The notes: generated from the sequence alone by a model not told the origin. A stretch of 64,000 bases of DNA from Olivibacter sp. SDN3 (GCF_014334135.1 NZ_CP060497.1:744001-808000), one strand, 5' to 3'. Counted from the stretch's first letter, positions 49,391 through 57,987 are shown. Numbers and translations: made by a program.

Positions 49391-49878
49391 TTAGTTAACG
49401 AGCTCCCACTCCATTTCATCCTGTAAGACCTTCCCATCAGCCTCTCCTTTAGCCTGTATGGTATTTATCCCTTTCTGCAAAGCAACCCCCTCAAATACCC
49501 AGTGTTTATCATTTACCCCCTTTGTCCCGGAAACTTCCCTACCATTTACATTCAGCGACACATTATTCAAATTGGAAAACACCTGTACTTTAGTCTGTGC
49601 CCTTGTTCGTTTATTATCTCTACGATTGGCGATATAAATTATCGGTTCGGGGTTCCAGTTGGCTTTATACCAATAAAAGCTGTCTTTCTTTTGTTTCCTG
49701 TCAAAGCTAACCAAACCCTTTAAATTCCGGGCATTAACTCCTCCTCGGTTCCATATTCCGTTAACATTCCCTTATGGGAAGGGTATTTCTCTGCTAATCC
49801 ACTGGCCCACTCTTCCAAGTCGCCAATCTTCCCCTCATACCATCCATAGTAACGGTTCATCCCTTGAACATCTGCCCC
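49391..49878 (-). pseudogene. Remnant of a GH2 beta-galactosidase
   Basis: Read on the minus strand, one frame gives GADVQGMNRYYGWYEGKI and MLTEYG (the catalytic-loop context of GH2) and then stops at ELMPGI. Another frame resumes at NRGGVNARNLKGLVSFDRK and continues through FYWYKANWNPEPIIYI to the normal C-terminal beta domain ending ELVN. So the gene lacks its 5' two thirds, has an internal deletion after the nucleophile motif EYG, and is frameshifted. The best open part is 49391-49714. It is next to GH20, consistent with a former beta-gal/beta-HexNAc/fucosidase set. Confidence 0.85.
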
Positions 49879-49882
49879 CAAG

Positions 49883-50369
49883 AGAAATATTCAACTGATT
49901 GGCTATCTCTTTATGGCTTAGATAATGTACTCAACACAAAAATTTCACGCATACGCTTGGGCAAAGCATCCATTCCACCGTCAAGTTGTTGCTGGGCCTG
50001 CTTTCCCCTGATGAGAAAGTCTGCCTGTTCCTGATACATATTCAAAAAGCCTTGTAAAGAATTCAAGTATGTTCTGGCATGTTCTTCTTTGCCCAACAGA
50101 TCAAAAACACGGTTTCGAATGGCCGTATATAAATAAGCCGACAGGTTTTGAGGGGAAAAGTTGTTCTGCTGTACCTTAGACCACATTACCGAAAACACAT
50201 CCTGCACAACATCCTTTGCTTTCTCTTTATCCCTTAACTTGCTGTATGCGTGCTGGTAAAGCAAACGGTTATAGCGCTTGAAGATTACTTCAAACGCATC
50301 ATTGTCACCATTTATCAGTCTGCTTACCAAGGTGGCATCCGATAATTTAGTTAGTTCTTCCGCTACCAT
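49883..50369 (-). pseudogene. ECF sigma factor, frameshifted and truncated in region 4
   Basis: The open frame from 50369 reads as a FecI-like sigma factor: region 2 (FKRYNRLLYQHAYSKLRDKE, AKDVVQDVFSVMW) and the start of region 4 (LPKRMREIFVLS). It then runs into a stop at 49911. In a shifted frame the missing helix-turn-helix appears directly: LSHKEIANQLNIS (49921-49883). The shift is best explained by a small deletion between FVLST and LSHKE. Right after NIS the text changes to the GH2 remnant, so the 3' end is gone. Normal homologues are about 190 residues. It is probably non-functional for -35 recognition. Confidence 0.85.
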
Positions 50370-50709
50370 TCATTATTCATCTATGGATTTTTTATACCCA
50401 AAGTCCTATCTGTCGCTTAAAAACCCCCAACCTATATTGGTATCAGTTTAATTGGCGTTATTGGTTAACGATCAATGTCAGAAAAGAAATTCTATTATGA
50501 CAAACCTTGGTTCAACGCAATCGATTGTTTATTTTACGAAAACGATGTAGTTGCTCAAAAAAAAAAGTGCCTTCTCTTTACATTACATCACATATGTCAC
50601 CTCAATTTTCAACAAACAGCCTTATACGCTGATATATAGCTATTTAATATTTTTATTATTTAAATTAAAATTATATTTTTGGAAAACCATAAACTACGAT
50701 CAGCAAAAA
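50370..50709. other. Gene-free stretch between the sigma remnant and the small unknown gene
   Basis: 340 bp, very AT-rich in its right half (50640-50700). It holds one LacI-type operator (50516-50529) and a TATTTTTG sequence near 50690 that could be a -7 promoter element for the downstream gene. I saw no further coding sequence. Confidence 0.5.
50516..50529. promoter_or_regulatory. Putative LacI-family operator upstream of the broken sigma locus
   Basis: CGCAATCGATTGTT shares the core CGCAATCGATTG with site A at 8118. It lies 147 bp upstream of the sigma remnant and 181 bp upstream of the unknown plus-strand gene. Confidence 0.5.
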
Positions 50710-51144
50710 ATGGAACAGGTAACACAACAGCAAGTAATTGCTTTTTTAAAGCAACGTCAAAGACAACTGTCAGAAGAACTAAGAAGTATTGAAATGACAA
50801 TTAATTCCATCCTGGGCGGCCAGTCCGTAAGCTCCCCCAGTTACGGATCAGGGACTTTTGGACGGGAAGAAGATTTTCCAAGAAGAAAAAAAGTTATCAA
50901 AGCGCTTGTTCCTCAAGAAGAATTCAATCCGAATAGTAAGTTAGACCAAAAAATAAGTTATGCACTTACTCAAATAGGTAGCGGCTATAAAGACGATATT
51001 CTTGCCGTTTTAAATAAAGCTCAACCAGAGGCTGATCCATATAAAGTAGAAAAGGCCGTAGCGGTTAGACTCTCTTACTTATTAAAGAATGAATTTATAG
51101 ATGGTGTAAAACACGGTAGAAGTTATAAATATAGCCTGAAATAA
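50710..51144 (+). CDS. Small protein of unknown function, possible C-terminal winged helix
   Basis: A 144-residue protein from the ATG at 50710 (MEQVTQQQV); the frame is open further upstream into AT-rich sequence with no good start. The N-terminal third (about 1-40) is a charged helix likely to form a coiled coil (QQQVIAFLKQRQRQLSEEL). A Ser/Gly-rich linker follows (about 43-60). The C-terminal half (about 78-144) has helices plus EKAVAVRLSYLLKNEFIDGV and HGRSYKYSLK, which read like a winged-helix or HARE/HB1-type fold. No family recognised. The 3' end overlaps a terminator stem. Confidence 0.7.
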   Translation: MEQVTQQQVIAFLKQRQRQLSEELRSIEMTINSILGGQSVSSPSYGSGTFGREEDFPRRKKVIKALVPQEEFNPNSKLDQKISYALTQIGSGYKDDILAVLNKAQPEADPYKVEKAVAVRLSYLLKNEFIDGVKHGRSYKYSLK

Positions 51145-51157
51145 TCAGGCTATATTT
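51127..51157. terminator. Bidirectional intrinsic terminator overlapping the stop codon of the unknown gene
   Basis: A 13-bp perfect stem (AAATATAGCCTGA / TCAGGCTATATTT) with a 5-nt loop lies between convergent genes ending at 51144 (+) and 51156 (-). T-rich sequence follows on both strands. Confidence 0.85.
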
Positions 51158-51815
51158 ATCTTTTCTTTGCTTTTTTCTGCTTAATAGCTTCCCTATAATA
51201 TAAGTCAAGTGTCTGTTTCAATGTTCGAACAATTCGTTCCCGGTCTTTCGCTGAATTTATGTTCAGCTCGCAAAAGGTTGTCCCTACTGTTTGAGAATGT
51301 AATATCAGGTAATAAATACCCGCAACATCAATGGCTATTTTAGCTCTTAGATCCAGACCTGTCTCCGCATACAATTTATCAGCATACTTAAAAATATGCC
51401 TTCCAAGCTCCTCTCGAAGACGTACCATATTACGCATGATCTTATCACCGCTGATCTCCAATAAGGTAATTTGCTGAAGCTCTTTACTGTTGAAAATCTC
51501 TTGAAACTGATTCACCAGCAGATTTTCCACAATATCTTTTGCATAGCTCTTATCCTGCTTAAGTTCGTTTTCAATAATATCGTCAGATACGCTTACATAG
51601 TAATCCTTTTCTCTAATATAGGTTTCAATCAAGGTATTTACATCACCAAAATACCTATAAATCAACTTTTTATCCAGGCCAGCCACAGCGGCAATCTTAT
51701 TAACTCCCAAAGCCGTATAACCATGTGTTTGAAGAACCTTTCCAACAGCAGCTATCAGTTTTAGTTTTGTCCGTTCTTTGTTCCTTATAGGGCCCTGAGG
51801 TATTTTCCTTGTCAT
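51156..51815 (-). CDS. TetR/AcrR-family transcriptional regulator
   Basis: A 219-residue protein. The N-terminal helix-turn-helix (about 15-65) contains GYTALGVNKIAAVAGLDKKLIYRYFGDV, a standard TetR DNA-binding domain. The C-terminal helical part (about 70-200) would bind a ligand and dimerise. The tail is very basic (KQKKAKKR). It lies 59 bp downstream of the outer-membrane protein gene and is probably co-transcribed with it. A palindrome at 54733-54748 upstream of that operon is a candidate operator. Confidence 0.92.
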   Translation of the reverse strand: MTRKIPQGPIRNKERTKLKLIAAVGKVLQTHGYTALGVNKIAAVAGLDKKLIYRYFGDVNTLIETYIREKDYYVSVSDDIIENELKQDKSYAKDIVENLLVNQFQEIFNSKELQQITLLEISGDKIMRNMVRLREELGRHIFKYADKLYAETGLDLRAKIAIDVAGIYYLILHSQTVGTTFCELNINSAKDRERIVRTLKQTLDLYYREAIKQKKAKKR

Positions 51816-51874
51816 ACTACTTATTCCTCTCCTGGTGAAATATTCTTTTTAATACAAATTCAAAAGCAAAATGT

Positions 51875-54610
51875 TCAGCGGCCAAACTTTCGTAAGTTAT
51901 AGGTAAAACTCAACAAGAAGTACTGCCGTAAAATGTTGGACTGCTCATCTTCTATGTAGCGTTCCGTAACTTGACGACTCACCTGAACATTACTATTCAG
52001 CAAATCAAAGGCCGAAAGTGTTATCTCGGCTTCCTCTCTTTTAAAGAGTTTTTTGCCGATGGATGCATTCCACAAAAAGAAACGCTGGTCGAACCCCTCC
52101 GCCATTCCGGTATTGTAACGGTAATTTAAACTGGATGCGATACGAATACCTTTCCAAAAAATGTAAGTGACGTCATTACGAATGGTTTGATTATAATAAT
52201 TATTATTTAATCGCTGATTATTACTATTATTAACCATGCTATAATTTCCATTATAGGTAACGCTAAAAATAATCTTCCTGCTGATTTTGCTATTAATTCC
52301 GATACGCTGGTTGATACCTTGATTGTAGGTATACGTTAACACGTTGTTTAACAGCCCCACATCACGACTGTGATGTAAATCCGTCCCCAGATTTAACGTA
52401 ACCTTCAGCGCATCCAAAGGGATACCGAAAGAAATATTTCCTCGAAGGTTGTAATAACCGTTCACATTTTCAGGACGTGTAAATTGCGCTCCCTTTCCCA
52501 ACAAGACGTTGTCGGCAACTAATGTATCGGCTGTTGCAATAAAGGTTGAGTTTACAATTCGGTTTTGTGTTAACGCCCCGGTTATACTCGCCGAAAAGTT
52601 TGCCCCAGAGACTCTGTTAACGCTATTGTAATGGAGATTAACCTGATGACGAAACTCCTGCTTCAAATCAGGATTCCCCCCCGTAATATTGAGTGGATTC
52701 TGATTGTTTATCACGTCCTGCAATTGCAGCACATTAGGCGGGTTTGTCCCCGTATTATAATTGAGTCTTAAACGTCTATCCTGTGAAAAGCGATAAGTAA
52801 AATTAGCATTGGGCAAATAGTTAGTAAAGCGGTGATGAGAACGAATAATTTCCGGAAAAATCCTATTATTGATCATATCTGCTTGCTGGTAATCCAAACC
52901 CACATCTACTAGAAAGCTTTCTTTAGAGAACTGATAATTCAGTCCCGTCCCATAAAAACGAAAATCATTCCGAAACTCATTTGATAACTCTTGGTTTAAC
53001 AGTTCGTACTGGCCAGTCTCTTCTAAAAAATCATACATTTTTCTATCAGAGTAGCTGTTGTTCGTACGACCATTAACGTTGGCCATCATCCGGGAATGCG
53101 CTCCGAGGGGTTCTGTGTACGTTAAACGCCCATTCCATGATTGGCTATTCGAACGACTATCATTCAAATTATTAACGGTATCAGTACGATTTACGGAATC
53201 ATCTTCATAGAAAACGTTATTGGAAAATGCATATGCTTCATTATTATTGCTGTTGCTATTACCTTGCAAATGCAGGGTAATCGAGCGCCCTTTATCATTT
53301 AACCTGAGGCCATAATCCAATGTCCCGCCAATAGTAAAAGCACTATTTTCCCCATTATTTTGCCGCGACGAATGGTTTATCAACTCCTGAGCATTCCCCA
53401 AAGTAGATGTTGTGTTAGTGTTATCAGTAACGGCACTGTTGAAATGTATATTCGGACTGAAGGTGAGCCGTTGCGTAGAATCTTTTTTGTACTCTAATCG
53501 TATATTAGCCACATGTCCCCGGTTCTTACGGTTGGTCTGTTGAGCGGAAACATTGAACTGGTTAGCATCTTCCCCTATTAAAACCTCTCTATTTGACGTA
53601 CGCTGTAACTCGTTTTCAGAATTCTCGAAACTATAATTAACATTAAATTGCACATCCTCCCACCAAGTATTATTATAGTTTACCGCGATCCGATGTTGCG
53701 TTGCAATACCGCCACCTCCACCACCTCCCCGACCTCTTCCACCGGCTCCAATCAATTCGCTTGAAGAAAAATTTCCCTGATTGATGTTATTCGATACCAT
53801 ATTGGCACTTATCCTTCTATCGCCGCTGAACATATTTACAAATCCACCTGTATTATACCGTTCCTCACTTCCGCCCGCACCAGCCATCCTTCCAAAATAC
53901 CCCTGTCTTTTATCCGGTTTGGTCACGATATTGATCACCTTACGCCTATTACCATCGTCAAAGCCTGTTAACTTCGATTGCTCACTTTTATCGTCAATAA
54001 GTTCTATTTTATCAATAACGTCGGCAGGCAGAGTTTTCAAGGCTACCGCTGGGTCCGAACTGAAGAACTCCTTTCCATCAACAATGATTCGCTGTACGTC
54101 TTCGCCCTGGGCCTTCACTTTACCGTCTGCATCAATTTCAACTCCAGGAATTTGCGAAACCAACGCATCTGCATCAGCATAAGGTTCTGTACTAAATGCA
54201 CCAGCATCAAACACTGTTGTATCGCCTTTTATGATAACGGGTTGTGGTTTTACAACAATTTCCACGGAATCCAAAAGGGTAAAATCTGCCTGTAAGGGTA
54301 TTAAGAGTTTCTGCGCTTGGCGATCGATGTTGACTAGCCTGTTAACCACTTTATATCCTAAAAAGCTCACTAGCAAACGGTAATTTCCTCGCTGTAATTG
54401 ACTAAATGTAAACTCCCCTTCTTCACCCGTGCTTATTTGGCGCACAAGAGAATCACGAACGTTATAAAGACTAAGCCTGGCACCTACTAATCCAACGCTA
54501 TCGATTTGATCAAGCACTTTACCCTTCAAATCGTGTTGCGCATAAACGGGTTTAAAAAAAAGACCTAAGCCAAAAATCAATAAGAAACATAAAAGTATCT
54601 GACGCATCAA
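51875..54610 (-). CDS. Outer-membrane beta-barrel protein (OMP_b-brl_3 / TonB receptor-like)
   Basis: A 911-residue protein with a signal peptide cleaved near VYAQHD. A CarboxypepD_reg-like domain (about 28-105) and a plug-like domain (about 135-235, with DADALVSQIPGVEIDADGKV and LPADVIDKIELID) lead into a barrel ending LLSFTYNLRKFGR. Unlike SusC, no SusD partner is present. One loop (about 287-306) is almost pure Gly/Arg (AGGRGRGGGGGGG), unusual for a barrel. It is the first gene of a unit with the TetR regulator. The ligand is unknown; such proteins are typically of unassigned role in Bacteroidota. Confidence 0.9.
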   Translation of the reverse strand: MMRQILLCFLLIFGLGLFFKPVYAQHDLKGKVLDQIDSVGLVGARLSLYNVRDSLVRQISTGEEGEFTFSQLQRGNYRLLVSFLGYKVVNRLVNIDRQAQKLLIPLQADFTLLDSVEIVVKPQPVIIKGDTTVFDAGAFSTEPYADADALVSQIPGVEIDADGKVKAQGEDVQRIIVDGKEFFSSDPAVALKTLPADVIDKIELIDDKSEQSKLTGFDDGNRRKVINIVTKPDKRQGYFGRMAGAGGSEERYNTGGFVNMFSGDRRISANMVSNNINQGNFSSSELIGAGGRGRGGGGGGGIATQHRIAVNYNNTWWEDVQFNVNYSFENSENELQRTSNREVLIGEDANQFNVSAQQTNRKNRGHVANIRLEYKKDSTQRLTFSPNIHFNSAVTDNTNTTSTLGNAQELINHSSRQNNGENSAFTIGGTLDYGLRLNDKGRSITLHLQGNSNSNNNEAYAFSNNVFYEDDSVNRTDTVNNLNDSRSNSQSWNGRLTYTEPLGAHSRMMANVNGRTNNSYSDRKMYDFLEETGQYELLNQELSNEFRNDFRFYGTGLNYQFSKESFLVDVGLDYQQADMINNRIFPEIIRSHHRFTNYLPNANFTYRFSQDRRLRLNYNTGTNPPNVLQLQDVINNQNPLNITGGNPDLKQEFRHQVNLHYNSVNRVSGANFSASITGALTQNRIVNSTFIATADTLVADNVLLGKGAQFTRPENVNGYYNLRGNISFGIPLDALKVTLNLGTDLHHSRDVGLLNNVLTYTYNQGINQRIGINSKISRKIIFSVTYNGNYSMVNNSNNQRLNNNYYNQTIRNDVTYIFWKGIRIASSLNYRYNTGMAEGFDQRFFLWNASIGKKLFKREEAEITLSAFDLLNSNVQVSRQVTERYIEDEQSNILRQYFLLSFTYNLRKFGR

Positions 54611-54732
54611 TAATAATTTAGGGGGCCTGTCGCTTATTTAAATGTAAACTGTTTGCTGTTTTAGTAAAAGGTAAGATATAAAATCTCTGATAAAGTTTAA
54701 AAAGCAACGGGTTTGTTACTTCATGGTGATAT

Positions 54733-54748
54733 ATTGATCTTGATCAAT
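54733..54748. promoter_or_regulatory. Palindrome upstream of the OMP-TetR operon
   Basis: ATTGATC and GATCAAT form 7-bp perfect arms around TT, 123 bp before the OMP start. It is a reasonable candidate binding site for the TetR regulator of that operon; nothing proves this. Confidence 0.35.
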
Positions 54749-54886
54749 CAGTCGTATTTTATTACTTCGACTAAAGTAAAGGAGTTGACCAGAATGGCAC
54801 GTTTTCCATCTTACAATACCGGATATTAAACGGCAACAAAGATTCCTTTCGATGAATGGATCCTAACCGATATGAATGAAAACTAC

Positions 54887-54920
54887 TAAAAAAGGCCGTC
54901 CCTCAACGAAAGACGACCTT
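54887..54920 (-). terminator. Minus-strand intrinsic terminator with no obvious gene
   Basis: Arms AAGGCCGTC (54892-54900) and GACGACCTT (54912-54920) pair with one G-T or mismatch. On the minus strand the stem is followed by six Ts. The nearest minus-strand gene ends at 55604, beyond the lrp gene. Confidence 0.6.
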
Positions 54921-55090
54921 CACCAAACACATGATCTTTATTTTAGGTATTTCTACCTAATGATATAACCCATTAAAAACTATAATATTCTGTAAAAATA
55001 CATATCAATAAAATAATAATTCAACAAAATTTACACATCAGAAAATAAAACCTACAAACACATAAAATACAGAATTATATACTATTTACA

Positions 55091-55098
55091 TATCTTTG
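55091..55098 (+). promoter_or_regulatory. Bacteroidota -7 promoter element for the Lrp-family gene
   Basis: TATCTTTG matches the TAnnTTTG consensus exactly and lies 25 bp before the start ATG at 55123. No clear -33 TTTG was seen at the expected spacing. Confidence 0.5.
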
Positions 55099-55122
55099 CC
55101 ATGCGCTTTAAAGAAAATTTTT

Positions 55123-55593
55123 ATGACTGACAAAATAGACAAAATGGATGCCCATATCCTGAATCTCCTCCAACGAGACGCTTCACTCAGTGTTAAAGAA
55201 ATTGCAGCCTCTATTGGCCTAAGCATATCTCCAACTTTCGAAAGAATAAAGCGGTTAAAAAGAGAAGGCTATATCGAACGTACTGTTGTAATCGTAAACC
55301 GTGAAAAATTAGGGAGACATTTATTGGTAATGTGTACGGTAACCTTAAAGCAACAATCGCTGGAAACACTTAAAAACTTTGAAGAGGCGGTTTCTGTATT
55401 CAGTGAAGTGCTCGAGATACTCTGTATAGCAGGCAATCATGATTACCTACTAAAGATAGCGGTAAGAGATGTAGAAGACTATCATGTTTTTGTCATGAAA
55501 AACTTATCCACCATCCCTAACGTTGCCAATGTAAGCAGTAATTTTGTATTAAAGGAGATTAAAAAGGAAAAGCTTTTGGAGATAAAACTATAA
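55123..55593 (+). CDS. Lrp/AsnC-family transcriptional regulator
   Basis: A 156-residue protein from the ATG at 55123; an in-frame TTG at 55096 is inside the promoter region. The N-terminal helix-turn-helix contains HILNLLQRDASLSVKEIA, then SPTFERIKRLKREGYIERTV. The C-terminal RAM/AsnC ligand domain has VLEILCIAGNHDYLLKIAVRDVEDY, where GNHDYLLKI is the effector-binding turn. These proteins sense amino acids. There is no obvious target next to it; Lrp genes are often self-regulated. It is convergent with an unknown gene, 10 bp apart. Confidence 0.94.
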   Translation: MTDKIDKMDAHILNLLQRDASLSVKEIAASIGLSISPTFERIKRLKREGYIERTVVIVNREKLGRHLLVMCTVTLKQQSLETLKNFEEAVSVFSEVLEILCIAGNHDYLLKIAVRDVEDYHVFVMKNLSTIPNVANVSSNFVLKEIKKEKLLEIKL

Positions 55594-55603
55594 GCACGTT
55601 AAC

Positions 55604-56032
55604 TTATTCTTCAACCGGAGCAATGTAAGGCCATAATTTGAGAAACAATTTTTCAGCGTCCTTGTCTTTAAAATAGTCCTCAATAGCAAAACCTTCTAAG
55701 GCAACGCTATCATTTATCGGTGTCTCGTTATTGACAGTTTCCAATACATCCACCAAACGTTCACTTAAATTTGTGGTCGGGTTACCGTTTTTTTTAAGAT
55801 CTGCAAAATCTTTATACGGCGCAAGGTTAACATTTGTAATCGACATGAATACTTTCGCCACATTATCAAGTTTTGGTCCCATGATATTTTCCATATCCAC
55901 TTCTCCAGATTCCATGCATCTGCTGTCTATAGAGGATACCAGAATGGTCAACTCCAGAAAAACTTCCGGTTTACTTTCCCATTCCCGGTGATAAGACATC
56001 AATAAGCGAATTAAATCGATCTCTCTTAACAT
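55604..56032 (-). CDS. Unknown cytoplasmic protein
   Basis: A 142-residue acidic protein from the ATG at 56032 (MLREIDLIRL); a start at 56068 is possible but gives an atypical N-terminus. There is no signal or membrane segment. It is predicted mostly helical, with conserved-looking LDNVAKVFMSITNVNLAPYKDF and LVDVLETVNNE stretches. I do not recognise a family (RteC-like and abortive-infection-like proteins were considered and not supported). Its transcript may run antisense to the lrp gene because no terminator lies in the 10-bp gap. Confidence 0.7.
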   Translation of the reverse strand: MLREIDLIRLLMSYHREWESKPEVFLELTILVSSIDSRCMESGEVDMENIMGPKLDNVAKVFMSITNVNLAPYKDFADLKKNGNPTTNLSERLVDVLETVNNETPINDSVALEGFAIEDYFKDKDAEKLFLKLWPYIAPVEE

Positions 56033-56213
56033 AATTACGTAGGTAAATTGGTTTAAAATTTTCAGCAACTAAATACTCTTATCTGCAAAAGACTTATATT
56101 CCAAACTTACTAATCTATGTTGAAGAAAACAAACCGAAACAATTCAGTGCAAATTATTTACACTCATTTACACGAATACGGCATGTAAAAAATTTATTTA
56201 AAATTGTTATAAA

Positions 56214-57038
56214 CTAATCAAGTGCTGCGGCGACGAAATTCCCAAAGTAAACCATTGCGTCCGACTTATAACTGAAGGGGGCGCTGATATAGAAATATTT
56301 TACCGCATCTTTTTTAAACATACGGGTGTCCAAGAGTTTAGCCTTATTCACATAGAGACGCATATGCTCTCCTTCCACCATTATAGCTACATGCAGGGTG
56401 CCATTAGAAAAATTATTTAAGGGGAAGTCAACAGGGTTATAAATCTTGGTATCGCTGCTGGAGTTGGTGACCTCTTTATTATGAAAATGCAAAGAGCTGT
56501 GCGTGATCGCATTATCGTTATGAGCGTCCATTATATATGAACGATTAGAATTGTCACGGGCAAAACCAAACCCCATTCCCCCTATATCCCGCGCCTCTTC
56601 ACTTCGGGTGATTAGATCAAATTCAATAGTAAAGTTCTCCGGAAGATGGACTAAACTATCTATTCTGTAAGTCGTACGAGGTGCCAATGCCAGCCATTGC
56701 CCTGAAACATCCGGCAGCTGAACAACACTTCCTCCCCCGCTTGATTTCCAGTACTTAGCCATACGCCCGTTGAGATCACCCGAAAAATTATCCTCAAAAA
56801 TCACCTGGCTCCCGGGCGCAAAAGAATAATTTTCTTCCGAATGAGGTAATATGTCTGCATTTCCGGTCTGGTCAGTCCCGTTAACCTCAGGGCTATCGTT
56901 TCTATTGATCACCTGATCCACCTTCTTTTCTACTTTATCCTCGAGTTTCTTCTGAACTTTTTTCCAGATCTGCGCTTCGCTTCGCTGCTCTTGAAGGAAA
57001 AAAGAAAACACAATGCCTATTATAATCTTTCCTTTCAT
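56214..57038 (-). CDS. Secreted protein with a concanavalin-like (LamG-type) domain, unknown function
   Basis: A 274-residue protein. The N-terminal signal peptide (about 1-22) is followed by a charged helix (WKKVQKKLEDKVEKKVD) and a low-complexity region (to about 70). The rest (about 78-270) starts VIFEDNFSGDLNGRMAKYW and contains ENFTIEFDLIT, GTLHVAIMVEGEHMRLYVN and DAMVYFGNF, a beta-sandwich pattern of LamG/DUF1080-like domains. It probably binds an outer-surface or periplasmic ligand. It lies 169 bp downstream of the LytTR regulator gene in the same direction and may belong to its regulon. Confidence 0.75.
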   Translation of the reverse strand: MKGKIIIGIVFSFFLQEQRSEAQIWKKVQKKLEDKVEKKVDQVINRNDSPEVNGTDQTGNADILPHSEENYSFAPGSQVIFEDNFSGDLNGRMAKYWKSSGGGSVVQLPDVSGQWLALAPRTTYRIDSLVHLPENFTIEFDLITRSEEARDIGGMGFGFARDNSNRSYIMDAHNDNAITHSSLHFHNKEVTNSSSDTKIYNPVDFPLNNFSNGTLHVAIMVEGEHMRLYVNKAKLLDTRMFKKDAVKYFYISAPFSYKSDAMVYFGNFVAAALD

Positions 57039-57207
57039 CTGTTGATTTTTTATTCTTAATTGTCAAATGGAGCCTTGATTAAACCCAGAATCCTTTAATA
57101 AATCGATAAATGTTTATCAAATTTAAATAGGGTAAGGCAATGGAAAGGTGTATTGTATTAACTATTTAGTATTCACCCGATTCTTTTTTGAATTCGTCGC
57201 ATTTTCG

Positions 57208-57975
57208 CTACAAATTAGTTAAGTAATCCATAACGAACGACCGCTTATTTAGCGATACCGGCACAAGCAATCCACCCTCAAGCAATAACAGGTTGTTCTT
57301 TTTCTTGAAACTTTTAATATAACATGCCTGCACTAAATACGATTGATGAATACGCATAAAACCCGAAGCACTGAGCTGCTGATCATAGGTTTTCAGTGAC
57401 TGGGAAACTAAGATACTTTTCCCGCCCTGTAAATGAAATTTTGAATAACTATTATCTGCCTCCACAGCTAGAATATCCTGTATACTTACAACGCTAATTT
57501 CCTCCACTGTTTTCAGCACTATTTTTTTATCGATGGTATTGTGCACCTGAAAATTATGAAAAAAAGTTTCCAACTGTATCTTGTAGTTCTGGTCTTTTAT
57601 AATCTTCATAGCTTTACTCACGGCATTAATGAGGTCATTCGGCATAATAGGCTTCAAGAGAAAATCCAAAGCACTGAATTTGAAAGCTTCAACCGCATAA
57701 GTAGCGTAAGCAGTGGTAAAAATAACACTGAATTTTTGTTGCTCTTGTATATATAATTCCCGTAACCAGTCAAATGAAGTCCCATCGGGAAGATTGATGT
57801 CTAAAACCAATAACGTCGGGAGATGAGTTTTATATATTCTTCTGGCTTCATCAATGTTCGTGCATACAAAAAGTGTCATATTCGGAAAAAATTCTGTTAA
57901 TATGCTTTTCACCATTGCACCGGAGGCATAGTCATCTTCCAGTAATAAGCAAGAAATTGACGGTAAGGAGGTCAT
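57208..57975 (-). CDS. LytTR-family response regulator
   Basis: A 255-residue protein. The receiver domain (about 6-120) has the acidic pair near E13/D14, the phospho-acceptor D59 in LLVLDINLPDG, and the conserved Lys in FLLKPI. The LytTR DNA-binding domain (about 150-250) contains VEADNSYSKFHLQGGKSILV and RIHQSYLVQ. It starts 12 bp after its sensor kinase and is clearly in the same operon. Confidence 0.95.
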   Translation of the reverse strand: MTSLPSISCLLLEDDYASGAMVKSILTEFFPNMTLFVCTNIDEARRIYKTHLPTLLVLDINLPDGTSFDWLRELYIQEQQKFSVIFTTAYATYAVEAFKFSALDFLLKPIMPNDLINAVSKAMKIIKDQNYKIQLETFFHNFQVHNTIDKKIVLKTVEEISVVSIQDILAVEADNSYSKFHLQGGKSILVSQSLKTYDQQLSASGFMRIHQSYLVQACYIKSFKKKNNLLLLEGGLLVPVSLNKRSFVMDYLTNL

Positions 57976-57987
57976 ACTGTTTGTTCT

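Larger units (their letters stand above)
54611..55122. other. Gene-free stretch between the OMP and Lrp genes
   Basis: 512 bp holding the promoters of two divergent units. It contains a palindrome (54733-54748), a minus-strand terminator hairpin (54887-54920), a further small palindrome TAGGTATTTCTACCTA (54944-54959), and a -7 promoter element (55091-55098). No open frame of interest was seen. Confidence 0.6.

Noticed and set aside
49391-49714. 107-residue open frame as an intact small secreted protein
   Set aside because: It is the C-terminal end of a GH2 enzyme with conserved upstream text in other frames; it starts at TTG with no signal.
49911-50369. Functional short ECF sigma factor
   Set aside because: The helix-turn-helix of region 4 is out of frame downstream of the stop, so the open frame alone cannot recognise -35 elements.
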